A stretch of DNA of 64,000 bases from Asanoa siamensis (GTDB lineage Bacteria > Actinomycetota > Actinomycetes > Mycobacteriales > Micromonosporaceae), in assembly GCF_016862555.1 (NCBI RefSeq), contig NZ_BONE01000005.1:113156-177155 (forward strand), read 5' to 3'. The notes under the pieces are model-generated. The model did not search any database. It was given only the letters and a program-made list of their open reading frames with translations, and was not told where the DNA came from. The translations under genes and the position numbers were made by a program. Shown here piece after piece: positions 45,263 to 55,457 of this stretch; positions within the stretch are counted from its first letter, which is position 1; each line of letters begins with the position of its first letter.

Positions 45263-47182
45263 TCAGGCCTCCTTGGCACGCCGCGACGGGCGCGTACGGT
45301 TGCGCGGCTCGTCGCCGTCGTCGTCGTTGTGCTGCTCCAGGATGCGGCCGAGGCCACTGACCCGCGGCGAGAGGAACGCCTTGGTGTTGGCGAACATCGT
45401 CATGATCGGGTGCCGGAAGAGGAACACCACCACGAGGTCGAGGATGGTGGCCAGGCCCAGCGCGAAGGCGAAGCCCTTCACCGTGCCGACGGAGACGATG
45501 TAGAGCACCACCGCGGCCATGATCGAGATCGCGTTGGCGGAGATGATCGTCCGCCGGGCACGGGCCCAGGCCCGCGGCACCGCGCTGCGCGGCGACCGGC
45601 CCTCACGTATCTCGTCCTTCAGGCGTTCGAAGTAGATGACGAAGGAGTCCGCCGCCACACCGAGCGAGACGATGAAGCCCGCGATGCCGGCGAGGGTCAG
45701 CGTGAAGCCGATCTGGCGGCCCAGGAAGACCAGGGCGCCGAAGACCAGGGCCGCGGAGAGCACGAGGCTCAGCACGATCACCGTGCCCAGCAGGCGGTAG
45801 TAGAAGAACGCGTAGATCGCGACCAGCAGCAGGCCGATGCCGGCGGCGATGAGGCCCGCCCGCAGGTATTCGGCGCCCAGCGTCGGCGAGAGGTTCTCCT
45901 GGTCGGCCTGGGTGAAGGTGAGCGGCAGGGCGCCGTAGCGGAGCTGGCCCGCCAGCTCGTCGGACGAGTTCGCGTCGAAGCTGCCGGAGATCTGCGAGTC
46001 GCCGGTCAGCACGCCCTGGATCTCGGGCGCCGAGATGATCCCGTTGTCGAGCACGACGGCGACCAGGCAGTTGCCGTTCTGCAGCGTCGACTGGTCACAG
46101 GTCTGGCCGCTGTTCTGGTAGGCCTCGCGGGTCAGCGCGGTCCACTTCTCCTGGCCGTCGCCCTTGAAGTCGAGGCTGACGACCCACTGGCCCTGCTGGT
46201 CGAGCTGGGCGGTGGCGTTGCCGACGTCGGTGCCGGAGACCTTGGCGACGTCGAGCAGGTATTTCCCGCCGCCCTGGCAGGCGATCGCCTGCTGGTCCTG
46301 CTTGCTGATCGAACCCGCGGGCCGCTTGTCGAGCTGGTCACACGTGATCGTCGGCACGTTGAACTGCATCTGCGGCGTGAGCACCGCGACCTCGGTCGGG
46401 CTGAGCTGGCCGAACGGCTTGAGCGCCTCGGTGACGGCCGGGTCGGAGCCCGGGTCGGGCGCCTGCAGGCCACTCGCCGCCGCCCACGCGGCCGGGCCGA
46501 CCTTGGTCTCGACCGCCTTGCGGGCCGCCTCGATGTCGGCGGGCACGGGTGCCGGGGCCGCGGAGCCGGAAGGCGCGGGGGTCGGGTTGGCGGCCGGGGC
46601 CGTCGCGGTCGGGGTGGGCGTCGGGGTGGCGGTCGCCTCGGCGCCGCCGCCCGAACCGCCGGTGCCCGGCGTCGCGGTGGCCGAGGGCTGGCCGGTCGCG
46701 GCCGGCGGGGCCGACGGCGAGCCGCTCGGGTTGGGGGCGGGGGTGGCCGACCCGCTCGGCGCCGGGGCCGGTGCCGCCGGGCCGGTGCCGTTGGTGATGT
46801 TGAGGACCTTCCGGAACCGCAGCTCGGCGGTCTGGGCGATGCCGCTCAGGTCCGCGTTCTCGCCCGGGAGGGAGACCACGATGTTGCGGTTGCCGTCGGT
46901 GACGACCTCGGCCTCGGACACGCCCTGCGCGTTGACCCGCTGCTCGATGATGTCCCGGGCCCGGTCGAGCGACTCGGCCGACGGCGGCTGGTTGCCCTCG
47001 GTGGTCGCGATCAGGGTCATCCGGGTGCCGCCGACCAGGTCGAGACCCAGCTTCGGGTGCAACCGGTCCTGCACGCTGCCGCTGGTACCGACGAAGAACA
47101 CCAGGGCGTAGAGGACGACGAAGAGCCCCGCGAGGACGGCTATCTGCCGCCCCGGGTGCATCTGTCGCTGAGGTGGTGCCAC
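45263..47182 (-). CDS. secD: Protein translocase subunit SecD
   Basis: 639 residues. TM1 at about 13-32, LGLDLVGGTRMTL (SecD motif), P1 domain, and C-terminal TM block with GVAADSFVIYFERLKDE and GFAFALGLATILDLVVVF. Between P1 sub-regions (about 135-220) lies a Pro/Ala/Thr/Ser/Gly-rich insertion. I chose GTG at 47182 (encoding MAPPQRQMHPG) because GGGAG lies nine bases upstream; a longer frame to 47248 adds 22 Thr/Ala residues and has no ribosome site. Upstream of secF. Confidence 0.95.
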   Translation of the reverse strand: MAPPQRQMHPGRQIAVLAGLFVVLYALVFFVGTSGSVQDRLHPKLGLDLVGGTRMTLIATTEGNQPPSAESLDRARDIIEQRVNAQGVSEAEVVTDGNRNIVVSLPGENADLSGIAQTAELRFRKVLNITNGTGPAAPAPAPSGSATPAPNPSGSPSAPPAATGQPSATATPGTGGSGGGAEATATPTPTPTATAPAANPTPAPSGSAAPAPVPADIEAARKAVETKVGPAAWAAASGLQAPDPGSDPAVTEALKPFGQLSPTEVAVLTPQMQFNVPTITCDQLDKRPAGSISKQDQQAIACQGGGKYLLDVAKVSGTDVGNATAQLDQQGQWVVSLDFKGDGQEKWTALTREAYQNSGQTCDQSTLQNGNCLVAVVLDNGIISAPEIQGVLTGDSQISGSFDANSSDELAGQLRYGALPLTFTQADQENLSPTLGAEYLRAGLIAAGIGLLLVAIYAFFYYRLLGTVIVLSLVLSAALVFGALVFLGRQIGFTLTLAGIAGFIVSLGVAADSFVIYFERLKDEIREGRSPRSAVPRAWARARRTIISANAISIMAAVVLYIVSVGTVKGFAFALGLATILDLVVVFLFRHPIMTMFANTKAFLSPRVSGLGRILEQHNDDDGDEPRNRTRPSRRAKEA

Positions 47183-47401
47183 GGCAGCGGGTCTCCCTGT
47201 GCTGGGGGCCGTCGCGGGTGCGTCGGCGCGGGTCGATGCAGTTGTCACGCCGGGCAGGCGTGGGACGCCGGCTCTGCGGGGACGGAGCCAGCGCGATTAT
47301 CCATCAAAGTCGATCGAGCCGGGGGGCCCGTTCGTCGTCGGACGCAAGGTTATGCCGGGGTCGCTGTGAGGCACCTGTCGACCCCGGGCATCAACCTGCG
47401 G

Positions 47402-47761
47402 TCAGTCCTTGGCGGGCTCGACCGGCGACTTGATCGTCTCCACCTCGGGAGCCTCCGCCGGCTCCGGCACCTCGTTCTTGGCGCTGATCACCCGGGCGAC
47501 GGCCTGGCGGGCGTAGCGGACGTGCACACCGGGGGCGGCCTCGAGGGTGACGGTCTCGGTGTCGGTCTCGACGACGGTGCCGTACAGCCCGCCGATCGTG
47601 ACGACCTCGGAGCCCGCGCCGAGGGTGGACTGCATCTGCTGGGCTTCGCGGCGCCGCTTCTGCTGGGGGCGGATCATCATGAAGTACATGACCCCGAACA
47701 GCAGAACGATCATGAGGAGCGGCAGGAACCCGCCGCCGCCAGAGCTTTGTGCTGCGAGCAC
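47402..47761 (-). CDS. yajC: Preprotein translocase subunit YajC
   Basis: 119 residues. TM helix at about 13-31, then RPQQKRRREAQQMQSTL and GSEVVTIGGLYGTVVETD, the YajC core, and a Glu/Pro-rich tail. Accessory to SecDF. GTG at 47761 is chosen: GGAGG lies seven bases upstream and overlaps an alternative ATG at 47776. A 219-bp gap to secD (taking the GTG start at 47182) holds no gene. Confidence 0.93.
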   Translation of the reverse strand: MLAAQSSGGGGFLPLLMIVLLFGVMYFMMIRPQQKRRREAQQMQSTLGAGSEVVTIGGLYGTVVETDTETVTLEAAPGVHVRYARQAVARVISAKNEVPEPAEAPEVETIKSPVEPAKD

Positions 47762-47894
47762 GGTGAAAACCTCCATTGGCCGTCGCTGGACGTGGGGGTC
47801 GCCCGGCGCAGGCAGAAATGTCGTCCCATACGGACCGCGGCGAGTCTAGTCGGTCTGGCTGGGAACGCCGAATGCCGCGCTGATCACTTTCGGA

Positions 47895-48959
47895 TCACGG
47901 AAAACGACGGTCGGCGGAGAAAAGATCGGCTGGCGGATTTTGTCCGGTAGGCCGGGCGCCGGCGGGGGCCGCCGGCGGGTTCCGGCCCAGGTGAAGCCAG
48001 GCGGCGTCGGTGGCGACCCGCCCGCGCGGGGTGCGGGCCAGCAGCCCGGCCCGGACCAGGAACGGCTCGCACACCTCCTCGACGGTGTCGGGCTGCTCCC
48101 CCACCGCCACGGCCAGCGTCGAGAGGCCCACGGGACCGCCCTTGAACGAGTCGACCAGGGCGGTCAGCACGGCCCGGTCGAGCCGGTCGAGGCCCAGGGC
48201 ATCCACGTCGTACACCCGCAGGGCCTCGCGGGCGGTCTCGAGCGTGACCGTGCCGTCGCCGCGGACCTCCGCGTAGTCGCGCACCCGGCGCAGCAGCCGG
48301 TTGGCGATCCGGGGTGTGCCCCGCGACCGCCCGGCGATCTCGGTCGCGCCGTCCTCGGTGATCGGCACGCCCAGGATCCGCGCGGACCGGTGCAGCAGCA
48401 GGTCCAGGTCCTCGACGGAGTAGAAGTCGAGGTGGGCGACGAAGCCGAAGCGGTCGCGCATCGGCCCGGTCAGCAGCCCGGACCGGGTGGTCGCGCCGAC
48501 CAGCGTGAACGGCTCGACGTCGAGCGGGATCGCGGTGGCGCCAGGCCCCTTGCCGACCACGACGTCGACCCGGAAGTCCTCCATCGCGGAGTAGAGCAGC
48601 TCCTCTGCCGGCTTCGCGATGCGGTGGATCTCGTCGATGAACAGCACGTCGCCGACGGCCAGGCTGGTCAGGATCGCGGCCAGGTCACCGGAGCGCTCGA
48701 TCGCCGGCCCACTGGTCACCCTGATCCCACTGCCGAGCTCGGCCGCCACGATGTTGGCCAGGGTCGTCTTACCCAAGCCAGGAGGCCCCGACAGCAGGAT
48801 GTGGTCGGGCGGCGTGCCGCGGCCCATGGCACCCTTCAGCAGCAGGTCGAGCTGGTCGCGGACGCGGTGCTGGGCGATGAACTCGGCCAGGCGCTTCGGG
48901 CGTACGGTCGCCTCGGCGTCCTGCTCGCCCTCCGCGACGAAGGCGGAGATCTCGCTCAT
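47895..48959 (-). CDS. ruvB: Holliday junction branch migration helicase RuvB
   Basis: 354 residues. AAA+ motor: Walker A GPPGLGKT at 58-65, Walker [10 protein letters not shown], sensor 1 [10 protein letters not shown]-terminal winged helix ([25 protein letters not shown]). ATG overlaps the ruvA stop (ATGA). Drives branch migration with RuvA. Confidence 0.98.
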   Translation of the reverse strand: MSEISAFVAEGEQDAEATVRPKRLAEFIAQHRVRDQLDLLLKGAMGRGTPPDHILLSGPPGLGKTTLANIVAAELGSGIRVTSGPAIERSGDLAAILTSLAVGDVLFIDEIHRIAKPAEELLYSAMEDFRVDVVVGKGPGATAIPLDVEPFTLVGATTRSGLLTGPMRDRFGFVAHLDFYSVEDLDLLLHRSARILGVPITEDGATEIAGRSRGTPRIANRLLRRVRDYAEVRGDGTVTLETAREALRVYDVDALGLDRLDRAVLTALVDSFKGGPVGLSTLAVAVGEQPDTVEEVCEPFLVRAGLLARTPRGRVATDAAWLHLGRNPPAAPAGARPTGQNPPADLFSADRRFP

Positions 48960-49555
48960 CGGCCGCGACCGAGGAGCTGGATCGCCATCTTGAGCAGCAT
49001 CGGCACGGGCTCGGTGCCGGTCGCCTTCTCGGCCACCGCGGTCACCGCCTGGTCGGCCTGCGCCGCCGTCCACCCGAGACCGACGAGGCCCTGGCGGACC
49101 TGCTCGTGCCAGACCGCACCGACCACACCGGTCGCACCGTCGGCGCCGACCGCGATCGGGCCGATCCGGTCGCGCAGCTCCAGCACCAGGCGCTCGGCGC
49201 CCTTCTTGCCGATGCCGGGCACCTGGGTCAGCGTGGTCGTGTCGGCGTTGGCGATCGCCTTGCGGACGACGTCCGGGTGGTGCACCGCGAGCACGGCCTG
49301 CGCCAGCCGGGGGCCGACGCCGCTCGCGGTCTGCAGCAGCTCGAAGAGCTGCTTCTCGTCGTCGCTGGCGAAGCCGTAGAGGGTCAGCGAGTCTTCCCGC
49401 ACGATCAGGCTCGTGGCCAGCCGCGCGGGCTGGCCCTGGCGCAGGCCGGCGAGGGTGCCGGGTGCACAGTGCACGGCCAGGCCGACACCGCCGACCTCGA
49501 TGACCGCGCCGTCCGGCGACACCGCGGCGACGACGCCGCTCACGCTGGCGATCAC
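48956..49555 (-). CDS. ruvA: Holliday junction binding protein RuvA
   Basis: 199 residues. OB fold at 1-65, two helix-hairpin-helix motifs ([13 protein letters not shown] and [19 protein letters not shown]), and a C-terminal RuvB-binding domain ([16 protein letters not shown]). GTG overlaps the ruvC stop (GTGA). The tetramer holds the junction for RuvB. Confidence 0.97.
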   Translation of the reverse strand: MIASVSGVVAAVSPDGAVIEVGGVGLAVHCAPGTLAGLRQGQPARLATSLIVREDSLTLYGFASDDEKQLFELLQTASGVGPRLAQAVLAVHHPDVVRKAIANADTTTLTQVPGIGKKGAERLVLELRDRIGPIAVGADGATGVVGAVWHEQVRQGLVGLGWTAAQADQAVTAVAEKATGTEPVPMLLKMAIQLLGRGR

Positions 49556-50076
49556 CTTCGACCTGCCCTTCTGACGGCCGCGGCCGCCTCGATCTTCGCC
49601 TTGGTGCCGCCCCGCCAGACGTGGCAGATCGCCAGCGCCAGCGCGTCGGCCGCGTCCGCCGGCTTCGGCGGGGCGTCGAGCCGCAGCAGCCGGGTCACCA
49701 TCGAGGTGACCTGCGCCTTGTCGGCCTGGCCGGAGCCGGTGACGGCGGCCTTGACCTCGCTCGGCGTGTAGGTCGACACGGGCAGCCCGGCCCGCGCGCC
49801 GGCCAGCACCGCCACGGCGCTGGCCTGGGCGGTGCCCATCACCGTACGCACGTTGTGCTGGCTGAACACCCGCTCGACGGCGACGCTGCTCGGCTGGTGC
49901 TCCGCCACGAGATCGGCCAGCGAGCGGTCGAGGTGCAGCAGGCGCAGCGCGAGGTCGTCGGCCGGGTCGGTGTAGACGACGTAGTAGGCGACCAATGTGC
50001 ACGGTCGACCCGGCACACCCTCGACCACGCCGACGCCGCACCGCGTCAGCCCCGGATCGACGCCGAGCACCCGCAC
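49552..50076 (-). CDS. ruvC: Holliday junction resolvase RuvC
   Basis: 174 residues. RNase H-like nuclease with acidic residues in [12 protein letters not shown] (Asp7), [11 protein letters not shown] (Glu) and [14 protein letters not shown] (two Asp). GTG with GGGGAGG. First of ruvCAB. In most actinobacteria yebC lies immediately upstream; here yebC is 12 kb away, so block 3 is inserted at this junction. Confidence 0.97.
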   Translation of the reverse strand: MRVLGVDPGLTRCGVGVVEGVPGRPCTLVAYYVVYTDPADDLALRLLHLDRSLADLVAEHQPSSVAVERVFSQHNVRTVMGTAQASAVAVLAGARAGLPVSTYTPSEVKAAVTGSGQADKAQVTSMVTRLLRLDAPPKPADAADALALAICHVWRGGTKAKIEAAAAVRRAGRR

Positions 50077-50187
50077 GCCACCCTCCCCTGTACGTGTGTT
50101 CGACACCTTACGGGTCGCCGCGGGGCCGGCGAGGGCGGACACACCGGTGCCCGATAACCGGTGGCGGGGCTCACTAGCGTGAAAAGC

Positions 50188-51726
50188 ATGGCGGGCACCG
50201 GATTCATTTCGACGACGATTCCCTACGTCAATGCGCGGCCGCATCTCGGTCACGCGCTCGAGTTCGTCGAGACCGACGCGTACGCCCGATTCATGCGCAC
50301 CCGACTCGACGAGGTCTTCTTCCTGACCGGGTCCGACGAGAACGCGCTCAAGAATGTGCTGGCCGCAGAGACCGCGGGCATTCCCACCGCCGATCTGGTG
50401 GCCCGCAACGCGGGTGCCTTCCAGGACCTGCTGGCGGCGCTGGGCTGCACGCCCGACCACTTCGTCCGCACCAGCGTCGACCCGCTGCACCGGGCCGGCG
50501 CCACCGAGATCTGGCAGCGGATGGCGGCGGCCGGCGACCTCTACCCGCGGGCCTACGAGGGGCTCTACTGCGTGGGCTGCGAGCAGTTCTACGAGCCGGC
50601 CGAGCTCGTCGACGGGGTCTGTCCGGAACACCAGACCGAGCCTGAGCGCGTACGCGAGGAGAACTGGTTCTTCCGACTGTCCCGTTATCAGGACGACCTG
50701 CTCAAATGCCTTGAGTCGGGCGAGCTGGTCATCCACCCCGAGACGCGGCGCAACGAGGTCATCTCGTTCGTCCGCGCCGGGCTGCAGGACATCAGCGTGT
50801 CGCGGTCGGCACGGCGGGCCCGCGGGTGGGGCATTCCCGTGCCGGGCGACGACAGCCAGGTCATGTACGTGTGGATCGACGCGCTGACCAACTACGTCAA
50901 CGCGCTCGGGTGGACCGCCGGCTCACCGCGATACCAGGCGTACTGGGCCGGGGCGGCGCGCCGCGTACACGTGCTGGGCAAGGGCGTGATCCGGTTCCAC
51001 GCCGTCTACTGGCCGGCGATGCTGCTCTCCGCCGGGCTGCCGCTGCCGACCGACCTGGTGGTGCACGGCTACGTCACCGCCGGCGGGCGCAAGGTGGGCA
51101 AGAGCCTCGGCAACGCGGTCGACCCGGTCTCGCTGATCAGTGCCTATGGTGCGCGCGCTGTCCGATATGCACTGCTCGCCACCTTCGCGCCGTTCGGTGA
51201 CGGCGACGTCACCGCCGAGCGGATCGTCTCCGCCTACAACCACGACCTCGCCAACGGGCTCGGCAACCTGGTCAACCGGGTGACCAGCATGATCGGGCGC
51301 TACCGGGACGGTCTCGTGCCGGCGGGCGCGGCCGACGGTGGGCTCGGCGGCGCGGTCGCCGACACGCTGCGTGACTTCGCCGAGGCGTTCGCGGGCTTCG
51401 ACCACCGGACCGCGGTCCAGCACCTGACCGGCCTGGTCGGGCGGACCAACGCGTACGTGGACGAGCACGCGCCGTGGCACCTCGCGAAGGATCCGGCGGC
51501 GGCCGACCGGCTCGACACCTGCCTGCTGCACACCGCGGCTGCCATCCGGGCCGTCGCCACGCTGCTGCGCCCCGTCCTGCCCGACGCCGCCACGGAGATC
51601 CTCGCCGCGCTCGGCCAGCCGGCCGACGTCGAGGTCACCGCCGGCACCTGGCTCGCCGGGATGACCGGCGCGCGGGTCGAGAAGCCGGCCGCGATCTTCC
51701 CGCGCATCGACGTCCCTGCCACATAA
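50188..51726 (+). CDS. Methionine--tRNA ligase (possible second copy)
   Basis: 512 residues, class I. HIGH motif is HLGH at 19-22; the KMSKS loop reads KVGKS at 302-306 ([11 protein letters not shown]). A zinc knuckle Cys128-x2-Cys131...Cys145-x2-His148 is of the CxxC/CxxH type. Anticodon-domain residues ([12 protein letters not shown]) fit MetRS. It is shorter than the ~600-residue housekeeping MetRS usual in this group, and sits outside the normal metG context. I therefore suspect a paralogue, perhaps an inhibitor-resistant one. Transcription diverges from ruvC. Confidence 0.88.
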   Translation: MAGTGFISTTIPYVNARPHLGHALEFVETDAYARFMRTRLDEVFFLTGSDENALKNVLAAETAGIPTADLVARNAGAFQDLLAALGCTPDHFVRTSVDPLHRAGATEIWQRMAAAGDLYPRAYEGLYCVGCEQFYEPAELVDGVCPEHQTEPERVREENWFFRLSRYQDDLLKCLESGELVIHPETRRNEVISFVRAGLQDISVSRSARRARGWGIPVPGDDSQVMYVWIDALTNYVNALGWTAGSPRYQAYWAGAARRVHVLGKGVIRFHAVYWPAMLLSAGLPLPTDLVVHGYVTAGGRKVGKSLGNAVDPVSLISAYGARAVRYALLATFAPFGDGDVTAERIVSAYNHDLANGLGNLVNRVTSMIGRYRDGLVPAGAADGGLGGAVADTLRDFAEAFAGFDHRTAVQHLTGLVGRTNAYVDEHAPWHLAKDPAAADRLDTCLLHTAAAIRAVATLLRPVLPDAATEILAALGQPADVEVTAGTWLAGMTGARVEKPAAIFPRIDVPAT

Positions 51727-51793
51727 CTCCCCGGGGCAGTGTGTGGCGGCACGCCATGGGCCGGCCCTCGCGAGGCTCGTACATTCATGCGCC

Positions 51794-52576
51794 ATGGCGG
51801 CAGATCGGGTGGCTGACCACCACGTCGTACGGCTGGACCTCACCGGGCGCACCGCGCTGGTCACCGGCGGCGGCAGCGGCATCGGGCGGGCCTGCGCGGC
51901 CCGGCTCGCCGCGGCCGGCGCCAAGGTGGTGGTCGTCGACCGCAACGGCGCGGCCGCGAAAGAGGTGGCCGCGTCGATCGGCGGTGTCGCGGTCGAGGTC
52001 GACCTGACCGACACGGACGCGCTCGACCAGGTGGACGCCGACGTCGACGTGCTGGTCAACAACGCCGGGTTCCAGCACGTCGCGCCGCTGGCGGAGTTCC
52101 CGCCGGACACGTTCGCGGCGCTGCAGCGGGTCATGGTGGAGGCGCCGTTCCGGCTGGTCCGGCGGGCGTTGCCGCACATGTACGCGCGCGGCTGGGGGCG
52201 GGTCATCACGATCTCGTCGGTACACGGGCTGCGCGCCTCGCCGTACAAGTCCGCTTATGTCACGGCAAAACATGGCGTGGAGGGGTTGTCCAAGGTGATC
52301 GCCCTGGAGGGCGCGCCGCACGGGGTCACCGCCAACTGCATCAACCCGGGGTACGTGCGTACACCGCTGGTCGAGGGCCAGATCGCCGACCAGGCCCGCA
52401 CCCACGGCATCCCCGAGACCGAGGTGCTCTCGACGATCCTGCTGGCCCGGTCGGCGCTCAAGCGCCTCGTCGAGCCGGACGAGGTCGCGGAGCTGCTCGC
52501 CTACCTGTGCACCCCCGAGGCGTCGTTCATCACCGGGGCCTCTATCGCCATGGACGGGGGATGGACGGCAAGCTGA
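51794..52576 (+). CDS. 3-hydroxybutyrate dehydrogenase (SDR)
   Basis: 260 residues. Classical SDR: TGGGSGIG at 24-31, NNAG at 89-92, catalytic Ser141/142, Tyr155, Lys159 (YVTAK). C-terminal CINPGYVRTPLVEGQIADQA is typical of D-3-hydroxybutyrate dehydrogenases. It oxidises 3-hydroxybutyrate to acetoacetate with NAD in PHB or ketone-body use. The ATG is preceded by TACATT, a possible -10. The stop overlaps the next start by one base (TGATG), coupling it to its probable regulator. Confidence 0.9.
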   Translation: MAADRVADHHVVRLDLTGRTALVTGGGSGIGRACAARLAAAGAKVVVVDRNGAAAKEVAASIGGVAVEVDLTDTDALDQVDADVDVLVNNAGFQHVAPLAEFPPDTFAALQRVMVEAPFRLVRRALPHMYARGWGRVITISSVHGLRASPYKSAYVTAKHGVEGLSKVIALEGAPHGVTANCINPGYVRTPLVEGQIADQARTHGIPETEVLSTILLARSALKRLVEPDEVAELLAYLCTPEASFITGASIAMDGGWTAS

Positions 52577-54474
52577 TGGTCATGACGGCGGAGTTTCTCG
52601 AACTGCTGGCGCGGGAGGCCGCGGCGGTCGAGTTCGAGGGTCCGCTGCTGGCCGCCCGCGCCGCGGGTCTGCCGCCCGCGGAGGTGGCCGAGCTCGAGCG
52701 GGCCAAGCTGGCCGCGCTGCGGGTGCGCTCGCTGCTGGAACGGCGGCGGCAGCGCGAGGTGGAGCTCTCGGGCCTGGTAGACACAGCCGCCGACCTCGCG
52801 GGGCTGCGGGACGTCGACGACGTGCTGCGGGCGATCGTGCACCGGGCCCGCACGCTGCTCGGCGCCGACGTGGCCTACCTGACCCTCAACGACGACGACC
52901 GCGGCGACATCTACATGCGGGTCACCGACGGTTCGGTGTCGGCCCGCTTCCAGCGGTTGCGGCTCCCCCTCGGCGCCGGCCTCGGCGGTCTGGTGGCGCA
53001 GACGGGGACGCCCTACGTGACGGCGGACTACCACGCCGACGAGCGGTTCCGGCACACCGGTGAGATCGACTCCGGCGTACGCGAGGAGGGGTTGGTCGCC
53101 ATCCTCGGCGTACCCCTGCGGCTCGGTTCGTCGTCGTTGGGTGTGTTGTACGCCGCGAACCGCTCGGCGCGCCCGTTCGCGCGCGAGGAGGTGGCGCTGC
53201 TCGGCTCGCTGGCGGCGCACGCGGCGGTGGCCCTGGACACGGCGCGGTTGTTGACCGAGACCCGGGTCGCGCTCTCCGAGCTGTCGGCGGCGAACGCGAC
53301 GATCCAGGCGCACAGCAGCTCGGTCGAGCGCGCGGCGTCGGCGCACGACCGGATGACGGCGCTGGTGCTGCGCGGTGGCGGGGTCGAGGACGTGGTCGCC
53401 GCGGTGACCGACGTGCTCGGCGGGGCGCTGCTGGCGTTGGACGCCGACGGCCGGGAGCTGGCCCGGGTAGGCGCGCTCGACGAGCCCGACCGCACGACGC
53501 TGGCCGAGGCGGTCGCGGCGTCCCGCGCGGAGCGGCGCTCGGTGCGCCGGGGCGACAGCTGGTACGCGGCGGTGGTCGCGGGCACGGAGGACCTGGGCGC
53601 GCTGGTGCTCCGGCCGACGGCGGAGCTGGTCGACGCGGACCAGCGGATCCTCGAACGCGCGGCGCTGGTGACGGCGCTGCTGCTGCTGTTCCGGCGGACG
53701 GTGTCCGAGGCGGAGGGCCGGGTCCGCGGGGAGCTGCTCGACGAGCTGGTGTCCCGCCCGGTCCGGGACGCGGAGTCGCTGCGCTCCCGCGCGCGCCGGC
53801 TCGGGGTGGACCTCGACGCACCGCAGGTGCTGGTCGCGGTCGGCGACGACACGACGGGGCGGCAGCGGGTGCTGTCGTGGGCCACGTCCTACGCGTTGTC
53901 GCGGGGTGGGCTGGCGGCTTCGCGGGACGGTCGGGTGCTGCTGATGCTGCCGGGCACCGACCCGGGCGCGGCGGCGCGCCTGGTCGCGAAGGACGCGGCC
54001 CGGGTGTCGGGCCGGCCGATGACCGCGGGCGCCGGCGGTCCGTCGTCGGGACCAGGTTCCTTGGGCGCCGCGTACGCGGAGGCGGACCGGTGCCTGTCGG
54101 CCTTGACCGCGCTGGGCCGCGTCGGCGAGGGGGCGGGGGCGGCGGAGCTGGGCTTCGTGGGGCTGCTCCTGGGCACGACGGGTGCGTCGGGTTCGACGGA
54201 GGTGGGCCGCTTCATCGCGGCGGCGATCGGCCCGGTGGTGGACTACGACGTCCGCCGGGGCACGGCGCTGGTCCGCACACTGGAGGCGTACTTCGGGGTG
54301 GGCGGCGGGCTCGCGAAGGCGGCGGAACTACTCCATGTGCATGTCAACACGGTCACCCAACGCCTGGAACGCGTGGGCCAGCTGATAGGCACGGACTGGC
54401 AACAGCCGGAGCGGGCGCTCGAGGTCCAGCTGGCCCTACGCCTGCACCGCCTGCGCACGGGCCCTTCGGCCTGA
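52576..54474 (+). CDS. GAF-domain PucR-type transcriptional regulator
   Basis: 632 residues. N-terminal helical part, GAF domain at about 75-225 (VAYLTLNDDDRGDIYMRV, LGGLVAQTGTPYVTADY, GVLYAANRSARPF), helical linker, a GGDEF-like/PucR middle, and a C-terminal HTH_30 helix-turn-helix (GGLAKAAELLHVHVNTVTQR). It probably controls the coupled dehydrogenase, responding to a small acid bound by GAF. ATG at 52576 overlaps the dehydrogenase stop; ATGs at 52561 and 52582 are also open. Confidence 0.88.
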   Translation: MVMTAEFLELLAREAAAVEFEGPLLAARAAGLPPAEVAELERAKLAALRVRSLLERRRQREVELSGLVDTAADLAGLRDVDDVLRAIVHRARTLLGADVAYLTLNDDDRGDIYMRVTDGSVSARFQRLRLPLGAGLGGLVAQTGTPYVTADYHADERFRHTGEIDSGVREEGLVAILGVPLRLGSSSLGVLYAANRSARPFAREEVALLGSLAAHAAVALDTARLLTETRVALSELSAANATIQAHSSSVERAASAHDRMTALVLRGGGVEDVVAAVTDVLGGALLALDADGRELARVGALDEPDRTTLAEAVAASRAERRSVRRGDSWYAAVVAGTEDLGALVLRPTAELVDADQRILERAALVTALLLLFRRTVSEAEGRVRGELLDELVSRPVRDAESLRSRARRLGVDLDAPQVLVAVGDDTTGRQRVLSWATSYALSRGGLAASRDGRVLLMLPGTDPGAAARLVAKDAARVSGRPMTAGAGGPSSGPGSLGAAYAEADRCLSALTALGRVGEGAGAAELGFVGLLLGTTGASGSTEVGRFIAAAIGPVVDYDVRRGTALVRTLEAYFGVGGGLAKAAELLHVHVNTVTQRLERVGQLIGTDWQQPERALEVQLALRLHRLRTGPSA

Positions 54475-54561
54475 ACGGCCCCGGCACAAGTCCGGATCTC
54501 GTCGGCTGTAATCGCCTCGATCACGTCTGTCGTGCCGGCGCCTGCGTGCCGCGGACGGGGA

Positions 54562-54601
54562 GTCCGGCGGGAGCGACGGTCCGGACCACCGCGGACCCGG
54601 G
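54562..54601 (-). repeat. Dispersed 40-bp repeat, copy B
   Basis: Reverse complement is identical over 40 bp to copy A (32887-32926). It sits in the 214-bp gap where the GAF regulator and the next gene converge. Downstream on its strand it is preceded by GATGT and, further out, ACCAAGATCG, both also seen beside copy C. Confidence 0.85.
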
Positions 54602-54688
54602 ACATCCGGTCCTTGTTCGCGATCTTGGTCGTGGCGTTGCTCTTTATCCGTAAGGCGCGGCACACCCCCTTGAGCGTCCTAGGATGAG

Positions 54689-55297
54689 TCAGATCTGGTT
54701 GGTGGCGCGGAGGTTTGTCAGGGCCGCCAACGCCAGGATCACCGCGATCACCGCCGCCACGCGCTTGCGGCGGCGTTGGGCCACGTAGGCGTGCCACCAG
54801 GCGATCGCCGCCTCCGCGATCGGGGCCGGTGGGTGGCGGAGCGGGCTCAGGAACCTCGCCTGGCGCAGGCCCACGCTGCTGCGGCCCGGGCCCGTGCGCC
54901 GGTAGCGCGCCAGCCCCGCGCTCGCCGTCGGCTTTCCCGCGAACGGTGCCGGCGGTGGAAGGGCCGGGGTCGGGGCCTCGCCGGCCGGGTCCGCGCGCAG
55001 GACCACCATCTCGACCTCGTAGATCTGCTCCGCCCGCCACCGCCGCGCGCGGTTGGTCAGCACCTCGTGCAGGTAGTCCTCGGCGGCCGCCGGGCGGCCG
55101 AACCACCTCGCCAGCAACTCCAGGCGGCGCCAGCGGGCGGCCACGTCGGCCAACACCTCCGGGTAGATCTCCTCCGCCCGCCACGCGTCGCCGGCCAGGC
55201 GGGCCGACTCGAGGCGGAGTGCGGCCAGGTGGCGGTCGACGAACGTCACGTAGCCGTCCGGTGCCTCGGGAGGCATCTTCGGCAGCAGGTCCACCAT
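54689..55297 (-). CDS. Sigma-2-like domain protein with C-terminal TM helix
   Basis: 202 residues. Residues 15-95 (FVDRHLAALRLESARLAGD, WRAEEIYPEVLADVAARWRR, EDYLHEVLTNRARRWR) follow the spacing of ECF sigma region 2, including the -10-binding helix, but no sigma-4 helix-turn-helix follows. Instead comes a Pro-rich linker and a TM helix at about 178-195 (VAAVIAVILALAALTNL). It could be a membrane-tethered antagonist or a remnant; the sigma match is my inference. ATG with GGAGGAGGG. Stands alone. Confidence 0.65.
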   Translation of the reverse strand: MVDLLPKMPPEAPDGYVTFVDRHLAALRLESARLAGDAWRAEEIYPEVLADVAARWRRLELLARWFGRPAAAEDYLHEVLTNRARRWRAEQIYEVEMVVLRADPAGEAPTPALPPPAPFAGKPTASAGLARYRRTGPGRSSVGLRQARFLSPLRHPPAPIAEAAIAWWHAYVAQRRRKRVAAVIAVILALAALTNLRATNQI

Positions 55298-55382
55298 CGC
55301 GCCCTCCTCCCCGCGCATCCATCACCATCATCGCCGCCCTGACGTGGCCCGCAACCCCCTCTGGTGACGGCACTCACAATTT

Positions 55383-55457
55383 GATACGAGACGGTTCCGT
55401 ATCGGTTCCGGCGGCACTAGCGTTCCCAGGCGATACGAACCTGTGCCGTTTCGTAAC
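55383..55457 (+). promoter_or_regulatory. Two operator-like palindromes upstream of the DHA2 exporter
   Basis: GATACG (55383-55388) with CGTATC (55398-55403), around ACGGTTCCGT, and TACGAA (55434-55439) with TTCGTA (55450-55455). Both carry the (G)ATACGRNAC / GTTCCGTAT pattern typical of TetR-type operators beside drug exporters. The TetR gene downstream of the exporter is the likely reader. Confidence 0.65.
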
